Virus record (IMG/VR): IMGVR_UViG_3300009159_000431
Coordinates: 1 to 20,169 of that record
Source of the DNA: a virus
Length of the DNA stretch: 20,169 nt
Direction: 5' to 3' (one strand)
The translations under genes and the position numbers were made by a program. Below the pieces are notes generated by a model. The model worked only from the letters and a program-made list of their open reading frames with translations, was not told where the DNA came from and ran no database searches. Positions 1-6,930 of this stretch are shown piece after piece. Within the stretch, counting starts at the first letter, position 1. Each line of letters opens with the position of its first letter.

Positions 1-1103
1 GGTAATCTACTAACAATCTCTTTACCTGCATTAACTCTATCTACTAGGATCAATGTATTGCCACTCTCTTTAATTTTAAGAATCAATTCAGCAATAGCAT
101 CTAATCTATGCGTATCTTCAAGTAAATGTTTTAACTCGCTTTGGTAATTGCTAAACTCTACATCATCTTTTAGTTGTACAATATTAACGTGACATTGTGC
201 AAGTACACCCTGATCTTGTAGTTCACTTGCTGATAACTTACTGATAACAGGGCCTAAACTAACAAACAATGATTGTACTTCAAACTTAGCTTTAGGAATA
301 GTTCCAGTCAGCCCCCAACGAATTGGTACCTTAGCAAACACTCCAGTCAGTAATGTTTTTAGTGCATCTGCTTTGGCCATGTGGACCTCATCAACCATGA
401 CACAGACAACACCTTCAATGAAGTCCATAATATCTGCTTCACCGGCTTTTGTTTTCTTAAGCATATTGTTAAGACTTTGCCAAGTACAGATAGTATGTGT
501 CTTATTGTACTCTTTGCGATCACCAAAATATACACCAACATCTAATCCTAGATTAATATAATCAGCTTCTGTTTGTGTTACTAAACTCTTGTTAGGTACA
601 ATAACAATACTACGACCATACTTCTCAACACTAGAACTTAGTGCGGCTGTCATTAATGTTTTACCTGCACCGGTTGCAATTTCTTGTAATGATTGTGGAT
701 TCTTTAGAAAGTTGTTAACAATAGTAATTTGATAGTCACGCAATACTACAGGTGTGCCTTCCTGCGGGTGACCTTTGGGCCAATTTTTATGCTTGAACGT
801 ATCCTCGGACACTTCAGCAAATTCGAACATAGTTTGATAATCTCTGTTATCATCTAACTCAATGTCATACCCTGCTTGATCTAATAATGGAAGAATTTCA
901 GGCAATAGATTAATGTATGTGCTACCACCTAGGCTGAAGTAACTCATTTTGCCATTCCATCTACCTAACCTTACTGCAGGTAGATACCTCGCACCGGGTA
1001 TTTCATATTCAAACATTTTCATCAATGTCTTACGATCACCCAATTCTAAGCCCTCAAGTTTGACATTTACTTCATCTCTAATTATTAATTTACATTCTTT
1101 CAT
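1..1103 (-). CDS. uvsW: UvsW-like DNA/RNA helicase, 3' end outside window
   Basis: I translated this frame by hand; it starts at ATG 1103 and stays open to the left edge, giving about 367 residues of a protein that is about 500 long in T4. Superfamily 2 helicase motifs are clear: a Q-motif-like LRDYQ near residue 122, Walker A ATGAGKT at about 143-149, Walker B/DEVH (VMVDEVH) at about 235-241 and motif III LTGT at about 265-268. The first 110 residues (with GARYLP, GRWNGKMSYF) match the N-terminal DNA-binding module of UvsW. In T4, UvsW unwinds branched recombination intermediates, regresses stalled forks and removes R-loops, so switching replication from origin-driven to recombination-driven. 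The start lies inside the end of the upstream gene (14-base overlap), so the two are translationally linked. The family call is firm; the C-terminal RecA-like domain is only partly visible. Confidence 0.93.
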   Translation of the reverse strand, partial: MKECKLIIRDEVNVKLEGLELGDRKTLMKMFEYEIPGARYLPAVRLGRWNGKMSYFSLGGSTYINLLPEILPLLDQAGYDIELDDNRDYQTMFEFAEVSEDTFKHKNWPKGHPQEGTPVVLRDYQITIVNNFLKNPQSLQEIATGAGKTLMTAALSSSVEKYGRSIVIVPNKSLVTQTEADYINLGLDVGVYFGDRKEYNKTHTICTWQSLNNMLKKTKAGEADIMDFIEGVVCVMVDEVHMAKADALKTLLTGVFAKVPIRWGLTGTIPKAKFEVQSLFVSLGPVISKLSASELQDQGVLAQCHVNIVQLKDDVEFSNYQSELKHLLEDTHRLDAIAELILKIKESGNTLILVDRVNAGKEIVSRL

Positions 1104-2139
1104 TTATAAAATTCTTTGTTGTAGTGCTGTTAGCTAAAAATATATTCTTTGCTAGAAAAGGAACACTATCGTGGTTATACTTTAACATTCCTACATTTAT
1201 GTTAACTGGCATTTCATATTTTCTATAATCAACATATTGTTCTTTATCAGTGGTTAAAATTTTACCCCTTAATACTTTAACTTTGATGTTATTTGCTTTT
1301 AAGTTGTTTGCCAATTCCATTACAAAATCTTTATTTTTCATAAACCATTCTGTAAGTACAACTAAATCTGCCTTTATTAATAATAAAAAATTTATTATAG
1401 TCTCTATACTAAAATTGTCTATAGTCACATCACCCGAAATAACATCATTCATTGATTCATCAACCAACTCAGGATCTATGATAATTCCCATTCTAGTTAA
1501 TCTAGCAAGAGTAGAGGGAGTAGTATCCAATGTAATGAAAGATATTGCATCCATGACTTCTGCATTTGCCGCTACTATATACAAGTTGCCATTAATTCTA
1601 GTAAGTGTAGGATTCCAAAATTTAGCTGTTTCATAAACATATAAATTATCTATGATTGTTTTTATCTCTGAGCAAAAATTCACATTATTAAAATGTTCAT
1701 CAGTTAAGTTGATTATTTTTTTAAGAATGAATTCAGCTTTAGGAGCCGACCATAATTTATCATCACGGTTCCATTTTAAATATTGAATTTCTTTTATCTG
1801 CTTAACAAATTCTTTTTTATAGGGGGTTCTTAAAATAATTTCATCACCCTCTAATGAAACATGTGCTTGCGTATATTGTGGACTACTTTCTATTGGCGGT
1901 AGTGTCCACAACAAGTTAATTAATTCTTTACTGTCTATTTCTTTTTTAGCCAACTGTCTATGATATCTAACTAAAATTTTATCTAATAATTCAGCTTGAT
2001 TTGTCGTAACAGGTTTCCTTTGAGCAACATTAAGCTGTAACAAATTAGTCAGAAATTTTTTGTCATAGGTTCCTAAACTAAGATACCTAATTAGATAATC
2101 TATTGTTTGTTCTTTTGTATTTGGCTTCACTTTTGACAT
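1090..2139 (-). CDS. Unknown protein with HARP-like domain, coupled to uvsW
   Basis: This 349-aa protein is not one I can name. Residues about 92-150 (HVSLEGDEIILRTPY, then YLKWNRDDKLWSAPK) look like the HARP-type domain found in SMARCAL1-like annealing helicases and at the front of some phage helicases: a strand pattern with a conserved 'KW...DK.W.AP' core. Residues about 265-300 (ADLVVLTEWF, LANNLKANNIKVKVL) resemble one RecA-like fold segment but have no Walker motifs, so helicase activity by itself is unlikely. It overlaps uvsW by 14 bases, which suggests a partner or DNA-targeting subunit for UvsW (inference). The gene is visibly more AT-rich than its neighbours. A sigma70-type promoter lies directly before it and its -10 box ends only six bases before the ATG. 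The start at 2139 is the only reasonable ATG. Confidence 0.8.
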   Translation of the reverse strand: MSKVKPNTKEQTIDYLIRYLSLGTYDKKFLTNLLQLNVAQRKPVTTNQAELLDKILVRYHRQLAKKEIDSKELINLLWTLPPIESSPQYTQAHVSLEGDEIILRTPYKKEFVKQIKEIQYLKWNRDDKLWSAPKAEFILKKIINLTDEHFNNVNFCSEIKTIIDNLYVYETAKFWNPTLTRINGNLYIVAANAEVMDAISFITLDTTPSTLARLTRMGIIIDPELVDESMNDVISGDVTIDNFSIETIINFLLLIKADLVVLTEWFMKNKDFVMELANNLKANNIKVKVLRGKILTTDKEQYVDYRKYEMPVNINVGMLKYNHDSVPFLAKNIFLANSTTTKNFINERM

Positions 2140-2145
2140 TCTCTT

Positions 2146-2174
2146 ATTATATACTTATATCAATCATAAATCAA
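2146..2174 (-). promoter_or_regulatory. sigma70-type promoter for the HARP-like gene and uvsW
   Basis: On the minus strand, -35 TTGATT (2174-2169), a 17-base spacer and a perfect -10 TATAAT (2151-2146). The predicted start of transcription falls on or next to the A of the ATG at 2139, giving an essentially leaderless mRNA. Confidence 0.7.
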
Positions 2175-2184
2175 GCATACAGGC

Positions 2185-2208
2185 AAAAAAAGGGGACCTA
2201 AGTCCCCT
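2185..2208 (-). terminator. Intrinsic terminator after the AAA+ ATPase gene
   Basis: Read on the minus strand, a perfect 7-bp stem AGGGGAC / GTCCCCT (2208-2202 with 2197-2191) closes a 4-base loop and runs straight into seven T residues (2191-2185). It follows the ATPase stop codon by about 20 bases and precedes the next promoter, so it separates two transcription units. Confidence 0.9.
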
Positions 2209-2230
2209 AACCTAAAGCAACTACTGAAAA

Positions 2231-3259
2231 TCAATTCTTCATACATGTAGCTTTAGCAAGATTTTGCCAATTGCTAGGACTGATTTTTACCAAATCAGCA
2301 ATCTTCAATGTCATACGTAAACTGATTTCACGCAACTTAGTGTGATTGTCCCACATAAAGTTTAGAACAGTGTTTTCTTCTTCTTTAGAAAAACCATAAT
2401 CAACAAACAGTCCGGGGTCAGCATCACGATGCACTTGCTTGATACGCAACATTTTGTCACGTTCAGTATTGATAGTCAAATCCAAAAAGTGACTACGAGA
2501 CTGCAACGCATCTAAGTGGGGTTGAATCTTTGTCGCACGTTTGTTATCAAACGTTTTGTTAGTGATAAAGATAATTGAACCATGAAAATCAAAAGAGTTA
2601 GGAACACCTTCTTCACGCAACATACGACTGTCTTTGTTGTAACTAATTCTACGTGTCTTACCTGAATCTAATGCACCTTTGAGAATGTTAACTGCATCTT
2701 GATCTTCCCAAATATCACAATCATCAAACACTAAAACGTTCTTAGTGTCAGAATATTTGTACAACAATGCAAACAGACCAATAGCCGACATTGTGCCTTT
2801 GACAATTTCAAAACGAACACGGCGTCCAGCAATTTTGTCAAACATGCTAGCTTTTTCCATTTGTGTAGTAACACCAAAAGACTTACCGACACCAGGCGGG
2901 CCTGTCACAATCATAGAACGAATATCACCGGCAATACATGCCTTAGACATTTCATCAAGAATACCAAAACGCTCTTTGATTCGGTCCATTGCTTCTACAT
3001 CAGTTTCAATTGTAGACTCAACTGTAGACTCAACAACTGTTTCAGTAGCAACCGGTGTTGCACCATTAATAAATTCAATAGCATTCATGTTTAAAACCTT
3101 AACTTTAATTTCATTACTGTAACCTGGAAAGTTACCTTCATTTTTTACAGTCACATAACTACCTTTTTTACTAGTTTGAAAACCCTTGACTAGTGTGAAA
3201 ACACCACCATCAACAGATTGATTGCGATATGAACCTGAAACGATACGAATTGTTGACAT
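2231..3259 (-). CDS. AAA+ ATPase with N-terminal beta-rich domain
   Basis: This 342-aa protein carries Walker A GPPGVGKS (120-127), Walker B VLVFDDCD (175-182), a sensor-1-like segment GSIIFITNK (227-235) and a candidate arginine finger in QSRSHF (R255), so it is an active-looking AAA+ ATPase. Residues 1-65 are beta-rich (GSYRN, GSYVTVKNEG), compatible with a small KOW/SH3-like barrel. An acidic, repetitive linker (VESTVESTIETD, about 76-88) joins the two halves; its DNA has a short direct repeat near 3011-3033. The gene has a private promoter, a GGAG Shine-Dalgarno sequence seven bases before the ATG and a private terminator, so it is a single-gene early unit. It is not the clamp loader gp44 or the gp41 helicase by its motifs. 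Its substrate is unknown; remodelling of a replication or host protein is only a guess. Confidence 0.85.
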   Translation of the reverse strand: MSTIRIVSGSYRNQSVDGGVFTLVKGFQTSKKGSYVTVKNEGNFPGYSNEIKVKVLNMNAIEFINGATPVATETVVESTVESTIETDVEAMDRIKERFGILDEMSKACIAGDIRSMIVTGPPGVGKSFGVTTQMEKASMFDKIAGRRVRFEIVKGTMSAIGLFALLYKYSDTKNVLVFDDCDIWEDQDAVNILKGALDSGKTRRISYNKDSRMLREEGVPNSFDFHGSIIFITNKTFDNKRATKIQPHLDALQSRSHFLDLTINTERDKMLRIKQVHRDADPGLFVDYGFSKEEENTVLNFMWDNHTKLREISLRMTLKIADLVKISPSNWQNLAKATCMKN

Positions 3260-3293
3260 ACATTTTCTCCGTTAGTTAACTGTTTAAGATTCT

Positions 3294-3322
3294 ATTATAG
3301 CACGATATCCATTTATTGTCAA
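3294..3322 (-). promoter_or_regulatory. Consensus sigma70 promoter, cassette copy 1 (AAA+ ATPase)
   Basis: Minus-strand TTGACA (3322-3317), spacer of exactly 17 bases, TATAAT (3299-3294). The predicted transcript starts near 3287, leaving a leader of about 28 bases that holds the GGAG ribosome site. It shares spacer and leader sequence with copies 2 and 3. Confidence 0.9.
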
Positions 3323-3323
3323 A

Positions 3324-3584
3324 TTACATTGACCAATAAGTTTCGCTAGCGGGGTTGCAACAGTTGGGGGTATCCGCATCAATTTCAATAAGTTTTCCGG
3401 TCATTAAATTTTTGACGGTTTTCTTGGGGAATGTAGATTTAGGGCTAAGAACCTTGAATGCTTCTATTGTTTTCATGGGCTGTGCTAATGGATTTTTTGC
3501 AATAAAATCCATTGTTTCCATAACGCTCAAACCCAAAAAGAAGGCTTCTTTTTGAATAACTTTAAGTGCTGTTTCTACTTTCAT
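3324..3584 (-). CDS. Small unknown early protein (86 aa)
   Basis: I place the start at ATG 3584 (MKVETALKVIQKEAF), not at an upstream codon at 3641, because 3641 lies inside the -35 box of this gene's own promoter and the transcript should begin near 3606. A GAAAGG Shine-Dalgarno-like sequence precedes the chosen ATG. The product is 86 aa, with an amphipathic N-terminal helix and a C-terminal segment TGKLIEIDADTPNCC ending in ETYWSM that contains two adjacent cysteines. I do not recognise a named family, though similar Cys-containing tails ending in YWSM feel familiar from small proteins of marine T4-like phages. Expression from a perfect consensus promoter suggests an early role. No function can be assigned. 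Confidence 0.75.
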   Translation of the reverse strand: MKVETALKVIQKEAFFLGLSVMETMDFIAKNPLAQPMKTIEAFKVLSPKSTFPKKTVKNLMTGKLIEIDADTPNCCNPASETYWSM

Positions 3585-3612
3585 ACATAACCTTTCAACT
3601 GAATAAGACTCT

Positions 3613-3641
3613 ATTATATACCCAGATCCATTTATTGTCAA
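3613..3641 (-). promoter_or_regulatory. Consensus sigma70 promoter, cassette copy 2 (86-aa gene)
   Basis: Minus-strand TTGACA (3641-3636), 17-base spacer, TATAAT (3618-3613). The spacer begins ATAAATGGAT exactly as in copy 1, and the first transcribed bases (AGAGTCTTATTCAGTT) match copy 3. Confidence 0.92.
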
Positions 3642-3644
3642 ATT

Positions 3645-3932
3645 TTAGCGTTTGTCGCAATACTCAAAAAGTATCCATTTTGCACGATTTAGAGCTTGAC
3701 GGGCGTCCTCGGCTCTCATGAAGTCAATGTCACCATACTCAGTGTTAATCATTTCTTGGGCATCAGACATAAGACTTGCGGCCATCATTGTAGGACCTGA
3801 GAAACGAAAAGTAATACTTTGTTCTACAGCTTCTTTCATCTGGGCTTCAGTACAACCATACATGCGGATTTGACGTTTTTCTTGCTCATTTGTAGCAATC
3901 ATTTCACCTACTGTTTCGTATCGTAATGTCAT
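3645..3932 (-). CDS. Small unknown early protein (95 aa)
   Basis: This 95-aa, probably all-helical and soluble protein (YETVGEMIATNEQEKRQIRM..., ending AKWILFEYCDKR) has no signal peptide or membrane segment and no motif I recognise. The ATG at 3932 is preceded by AAAGGAGT, one of the strongest ribosome sites in the window, seven bases upstream. It has its own perfect consensus promoter, and its stop codon is only four bases from the -35 box of the next promoter, so each of the three genes in this block is an independently promoted unit. That arrangement is typical of phage early genes that act on the host; the specific job is unknown. Confidence 0.82.
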   Translation of the reverse strand: MTLRYETVGEMIATNEQEKRQIRMYGCTEAQMKEAVEQSITFRFSGPTMMAASLMSDAQEMINTEYGDIDFMRAEDARQALNRAKWILFEYCDKR

Positions 3933-3965
3933 TTCAAACTCCTTTAATTAACTGAATAAGACTCT

Positions 3966-3994
3966 ATTATAAGCCCAAATTCAATTATTGTCAA
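3966..3994 (-). promoter_or_regulatory. Consensus sigma70 promoter, cassette copy 3 (95-aa gene)
   Basis: Minus-strand TTGACA (3994-3989), 17-base spacer, TATAAT (3971-3966). The downstream leader AGAGTCTTATTCAGTTAA is shared with copy 2. Predicted transcription start near 3959. Confidence 0.92.
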
Positions 3995-4023
3995 ATTTTG
4001 GGTAGTTGTGTTTTAACAACAGT

Positions 4024-4044
4024 TTTGCTTAAATATTAAGCAAA
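4024..4044 (-). other. AT-rich perfect hairpin at an operon end
   Basis: A perfect 9-bp inverted repeat, TTTGCTTAA / TTAAGCAAA, with a 3-base loop spans the stop codon of the 279-aa gene. It lacks a T run on the minus strand, so it is not a standard intrinsic terminator. It may still protect the mRNA 3' end of the uvsX operon. Confidence 0.45.
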
Positions 4045-4868
4045 TTCCAATCTGATACACTAAAGTATTCAAAATTATCTCTTTCTTTAAGAAAATAATG
4101 ACCTCTGATAGAAAGTAATTCTTTTGTTTCAAACATGTGGTCCCAAATATGCTCTAGGGGATTTTTATTGTCAAATGATAATACTACACCACCGTCTGTA
4201 TGCACATCTTTAAACCAATATTGTTTTTGTTTTAATCGCTTATTTACAAATTTAATTTTTGCAATTGGTTCAAGTGATTTGTCTTGTGGTATACCTTTAC
4301 CGGGCATTTTAATTACATTAGAAATCAAATCAGTAGTTTTTACTTTTTCACGTACCTCATCTAACTCATTGTCGTATGTGTAAAATTGTGGCAAATAGTA
4401 AACCATACCAAAAACATCTTCACGGAATTTCATTCCATCACTGTGAATAAAGGTGTTTAAGTCTGTACGATACGGAGTGAGGTCGATACCTTTTAACTTT
4501 AACATCATAATTTTTTTACTATAGTAATCACGGATTTCATTTGCGACAGTTCTATCTTCAGGTATAACCAAAGAAAACAAAGTACGGTCTAACAATTTAC
4601 TAACAGTACCGTGTACGCCGGCATCTCGTAAACGCTTCCATGCTACACTCAGTACTAAAATATCTTCCGGGCTTTCATAAATTTCATACTTTTTAACACC
4701 AGGGTGCATATTATGATTAAACAACTCATTTGAATTAAACCCGTTAAGTGAGTTAATTGAAATTGTGTTTAAGTTACCATAAGAATTTGTGTTGTAAGAA
4801 CCACCTATAGTAACGTTAGGGGATAAATTTACCTGATTCAATGTCTGCCGCATTTGTTTTCCTGTCAT
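4029..4868 (-). CDS. Unknown phage protein (279 aa), end of uvsX operon
   Basis: I do not recognise this 279-aa protein. It has a low-complexity Asn/Ser/Gly-rich N-terminus (residues about 10-55), then a mixed alpha/beta body with DILVLSVAWKRLRDAG, a region YRTDLNTFIHSDG and an aromatic stretch FGMVYYLPQFYTYD. No catalytic motif, signal peptide or membrane segment is evident. It is the last gene of a run that contains gp32, uvsX and a uvsY-like gene, 18 bases after the latter, with no strong ribosome site (ACGGAC is the only candidate). Its position suggests an accessory recombination, repair or replication role, but this is inferred only from neighbours. Confidence 0.78.
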   Translation of the reverse strand: MTGKQMRQTLNQVNLSPNVTIGGSYNTNSYGNLNTISINSLNGFNSNELFNHNMHPGVKKYEIYESPEDILVLSVAWKRLRDAGVHGTVSKLLDRTLFSLVIPEDRTVANEIRDYYSKKIMMLKLKGIDLTPYRTDLNTFIHSDGMKFREDVFGMVYYLPQFYTYDNELDEVREKVKTTDLISNVIKMPGKGIPQDKSLEPIAKIKFVNKRLKQKQYWFKDVHTDGGVVLSFDNKNPLEHIWDHMFETKELLSIRGHYFLKERDNFEYFSVSDWNLLNI

Positions 4869-4886
4869 TTGTAGTCCGTTTAAAAG

Positions 4887-5345
4887 TTATGATATAGATA
4901 TATCTTCCATACCAGCTGTACGCAATCTGACAATGTGACCCATTTGCCATTGTTTAGCATCAATGCCTTTTAGAATTCCTAACCAACGATTACGCAGTAA
5001 TGCAACCTCATTGATAAGAGTTTCAAAATCAATTACTTCTTGTTCGCCATCAACATACTTTTCAGCATCACGACTTGTCAATGCTCTATTATACGCTTCT
5101 AAATACTTTTGAAAATGTTTTCGGCGAATTTTCCGTAATTGAATATTAAGATAAGACAATACTGCTTCAATCTCTTGTAATTGGTTAAACCGTTGTTCAG
5201 TGATACCAGGCAAAGCGGCAATGTTCTTTTCAACATTGCCGTAGATTTTTACATCTTGTTTTGCCTTGATGAGTTCAGACTCATAATGGGCAATGAAGTC
5301 CGGTATTACAGTAAGGTCTTGTGTGATCCTTGTATACCAGTTCAT
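4887..5345 (-). CDS. uvsY: UvsY-like recombination mediator
   Basis: This 152-aa protein is helical and strongly charged, with a basic central segment (LRKIRRKHFQKYLEAYNRAL, about 71-90), an acidic patch (DGEQEVIDFETL) and a C-terminal helix pair, RNRWLGILKGIDAKQW followed by HIVRLRTAGMEDIS. The end resembles the T4 UvsY pattern 'YWGILLDF...AIKHIQDMRAFEAG', and its size is close to T4 UvsY (137 aa). UvsY loads UvsX on gp32-covered single-stranded DNA. The gene sits two cistrons below uvsX and in the same operon as gp32, which is the expected company. Its ATG follows the preceding stop codon directly (TAAATG), implying translational coupling, since no good Shine-Dalgarno sequence is visible. 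The family assignment rests on pattern similarity plus context. Confidence 0.62.
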   Translation of the reverse strand: MNWYTRITQDLTVIPDFIAHYESELIKAKQDVKIYGNVEKNIAALPGITEQRFNQLQEIEAVLSYLNIQLRKIRRKHFQKYLEAYNRALTSRDAEKYVDGEQEVIDFETLINEVALLRNRWLGILKGIDAKQWQMGHIVRLRTAGMEDISIS

Positions 5346-5594
5346 TTAATCCCAATCTTCTTGGTCTTCGTCTTCTTCGTGTTCTTCGTATTCTTCTTCT
5401 TGGAAGTGTTGTTCAGCATAGCCCTTAAGTGCTTTAGTAATGTCTTTATCCTTGAATGCATCCTTGATATCGTCAACTTCATAGTTGTTATCCATCAAGA
5501 AATTTACTAAGGTATCTGCCGCTTCATTTCTGTCGTTAAAGTCTATATGCTCACGCAACGCTTCCCAGACTTCTGTAATCAAATTTAAACTCAT
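5346..5594 (-). CDS. Small acidic protein between uvsX and uvsY
   Basis: This 82-aa protein begins as a helical domain (LITEVWEALREHIDF, then AADTLVNFLMDNNYEVDDI) and ends in a very acidic tail (residues about 66-82, nearly all E and D with H, Y and W). The domain has the look of a small helical UBA-like bundle; the tail could mimic DNA and bind the basic UvsY or gp32/UvsX machinery (inference). It overlaps the uvsX stop in ATGA fashion, is preceded by a strong GGAGGAGG site and abuts the uvsY-like gene. Small acidic genes in this slot seem to occur in other marine T4-like phages, but I know of no assigned function. Confidence 0.8.
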   Translation of the reverse strand: MSLNLITEVWEALREHIDFNDRNEAADTLVNFLMDNNYEVDDIKDAFKDKDITKALKGYAEQHFQEEEYEEHEEDEDQEDWD

Positions 5595-6661
5595 TCTGTG
5601 ACCTCCTCCTCCGAATTAGTCACAGTACTTATCTTAGTATTTGATTTTTCTTCATACTCTGCCATAACCTTGTCTAAGCACCCATCAGTATTTGCTTCCC
5701 ATGCTTTACGAAACTTCTTAATGATTTCACCATCAAGTGTTGTATACACAAGACTGTTACCTTCTTTCTTAACAAGTTCAGCTTTCTCAATCATGTCTAA
5801 TAGACCTGAGTAAGGACTCATACCTGTTTCATAAGGAATCTTAACTTGAACAGATTCAAATGGTTTTGCATAACGAGTTTTCATAATCTTACATGCGGCA
5901 CGAATACCTCGTACTTCACTAACCTTATTACCATCTTCATCTTCTTTAAGTTTTAATTTCTTCATAGCAACAACGATACTTGAAGCATAAACAAAACCTT
6001 GTCCACCTGAGATTTTATCATCAGGATCAAACATATCTTGTGAAGCATATGTATGATTAGTAGCGATTAATCCTACATTATGACTACCAAACATGTTTAC
6101 GCAGTTACGAACAAGTGATGTAAGTGCTTTAGGCTTACGACCCATATCACCTTTCATATCACCCGCTTCAAACTGATTAACGTCAGTTGGTGTTAATAAC
6201 ATACCCAATGAATCAATAATGAACAAAACTTTTGGCTTGTCTAATTCAGGTAATGTTTTATAAGATTTCATAAATTCTGAAATCGTTTTAGCTACATCAT
6301 CAATCATAGCCATGTTAAGTTTTAAAAGTTTCGCTTCTGACGTATCCACTCCAAGATTGTGCAACCAGGTTTCATCCAAGGCATTTTCTGAGTCAATGAG
6401 CACCACAAAGATCCCTTGTTCTTGTGCATGTCTGACAAGATTTCCTGAACAAATGTAAGACTTACCAGAACCAGATTCTCCAGCAAAGACAGTAACCTTA
6501 CCCAATGGTACGCCCTTATTAAAGTCACCGCTAATAAGATAATTAAGGGCATAATTTCCTGTAGATACCCAATCAGTAGGGTCGTTAAATCCAATGCTTA
6601 ATCCTTCTATACTTTTTGTAATTTCTTTTCTAAACTTTGAAACATCAAATGGTTTTACCAA
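5591..6661 (-). CDS. uvsX: UvsX RecA-like recombinase (TTG start)
   Basis: This 356-aa protein is a RecA-family strand-exchange ATPase: Walker A GESGSGKS (61-68), Walker B VLFIIDSLG (145-153), an L1-like region after it and L2 around ATNHTYASQDMFDPDDKISGG (about 200-220). UvsX polymerises on single-stranded DNA, with UvsY and gp32, to drive homologous pairing and recombination-dependent replication. The start is chosen at TTG 6661 because an AGGAG ribosome site sits six bases upstream and no in-frame ATG exists nearby; the next in-frame Met is about 118 residues in, beyond the Walker A motif. The C-terminus is acidic (NSEEEVTE). It overlaps the next gene by four bases. Identification is secure; only the initiator codon is unusual. 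Confidence 0.95.
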   Translation of the reverse strand: MVKPFDVSKFRKEITKSIEGLSIGFNDPTDWVSTGNYALNYLISGDFNKGVPLGKVTVFAGESGSGKSYICSGNLVRHAQEQGIFVVLIDSENALDETWLHNLGVDTSEAKLLKLNMAMIDDVAKTISEFMKSYKTLPELDKPKVLFIIDSLGMLLTPTDVNQFEAGDMKGDMGRKPKALTSLVRNCVNMFGSHNVGLIATNHTYASQDMFDPDDKISGGQGFVYASSIVVAMKKLKLKEDEDGNKVSEVRGIRAACKIMKTRYAKPFESVQVKIPYETGMSPYSGLLDMIEKAELVKKEGNSLVYTTLDGEIIKKFRKAWEANTDGCLDKVMAEYEEKSNTKISTVTNSEEEVTE

Positions 6662-6680
6662 TTTCTTCTCCTAATAATAC

Positions 6681-6914
6681 TTATGATCGCCGCATGCCGT
6701 TAACACGTAGCATAAATTGTTCTTTGTCAAGCAAGTCTGGACATTTTTCTGCCATGAGTCCCAATTCATATTCACTGGGGTAATGACGCAATGCACCTCT
6801 TGCTCGGTCTCTAACTATGCTTGGTACCCTAGGTGTTTTACCCGGATCGCATAATTCTTCCAATAGTTTTTTACCTTGTGCCAAAGCACGGTATCGTTCG
6901 TCTGGTAGTGTCAT
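6681..6914 (-). CDS. BPSL0761-like small protein
   Basis: This 77-aa protein (MTLPDERYRALAQGKKLLEEL, then PSIVRDRARGALRHYPSEYEL) follows the pattern of the BPSL0761 family, short proteins common on proteobacterial chromosomes with 'PDER.RA...ARE.L..L', a central 'VR..A..LLRHYP' and no known function. It sits between gp32 and uvsX, 19 bases before the latter, with a strong AAGGAG site seven bases before its ATG. A GNRA-capped hairpin lies just upstream of that site. The presence of a bacterial-type gene inside the recombination operon suggests capture from a host (inference). A role in DNA metabolism is suggested only by position. Confidence 0.7.
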   Translation of the reverse strand: MTLPDERYRALAQGKKLLEELCDPGKTPRVPSIVRDRARGALRHYPSEYELGLMAEKCPDLLDKEQFMLRVNGMRRS

Positions 6915-6930
6915 AAAATTCTCCTTAATA

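Noticed and set aside
2745-3122. Plus-strand open frames opposite the ATPase and similar plus-strand frames elsewhere (e.g. 1250-1636, 4135-4383, 8383-8712, 12539-12808)
   Set aside because: They are antisense to well-supported genes, have no ribosome sites or promoters, and their proteins look like reverse-strand translation (Ser/Thr/Ile-rich without motifs).
3585-3641. Longer version of the 86-aa gene starting at 3641
   Set aside because: That codon is in the -35 box and upstream of the predicted transcription start, so it could not be translated from this promoter.
4024-4044. Intrinsic terminator after the 279-aa gene
   Set aside because: The hairpin is perfect but AT-only in most of its stem and lacks a T run on the minus strand; kept only as a hairpin.
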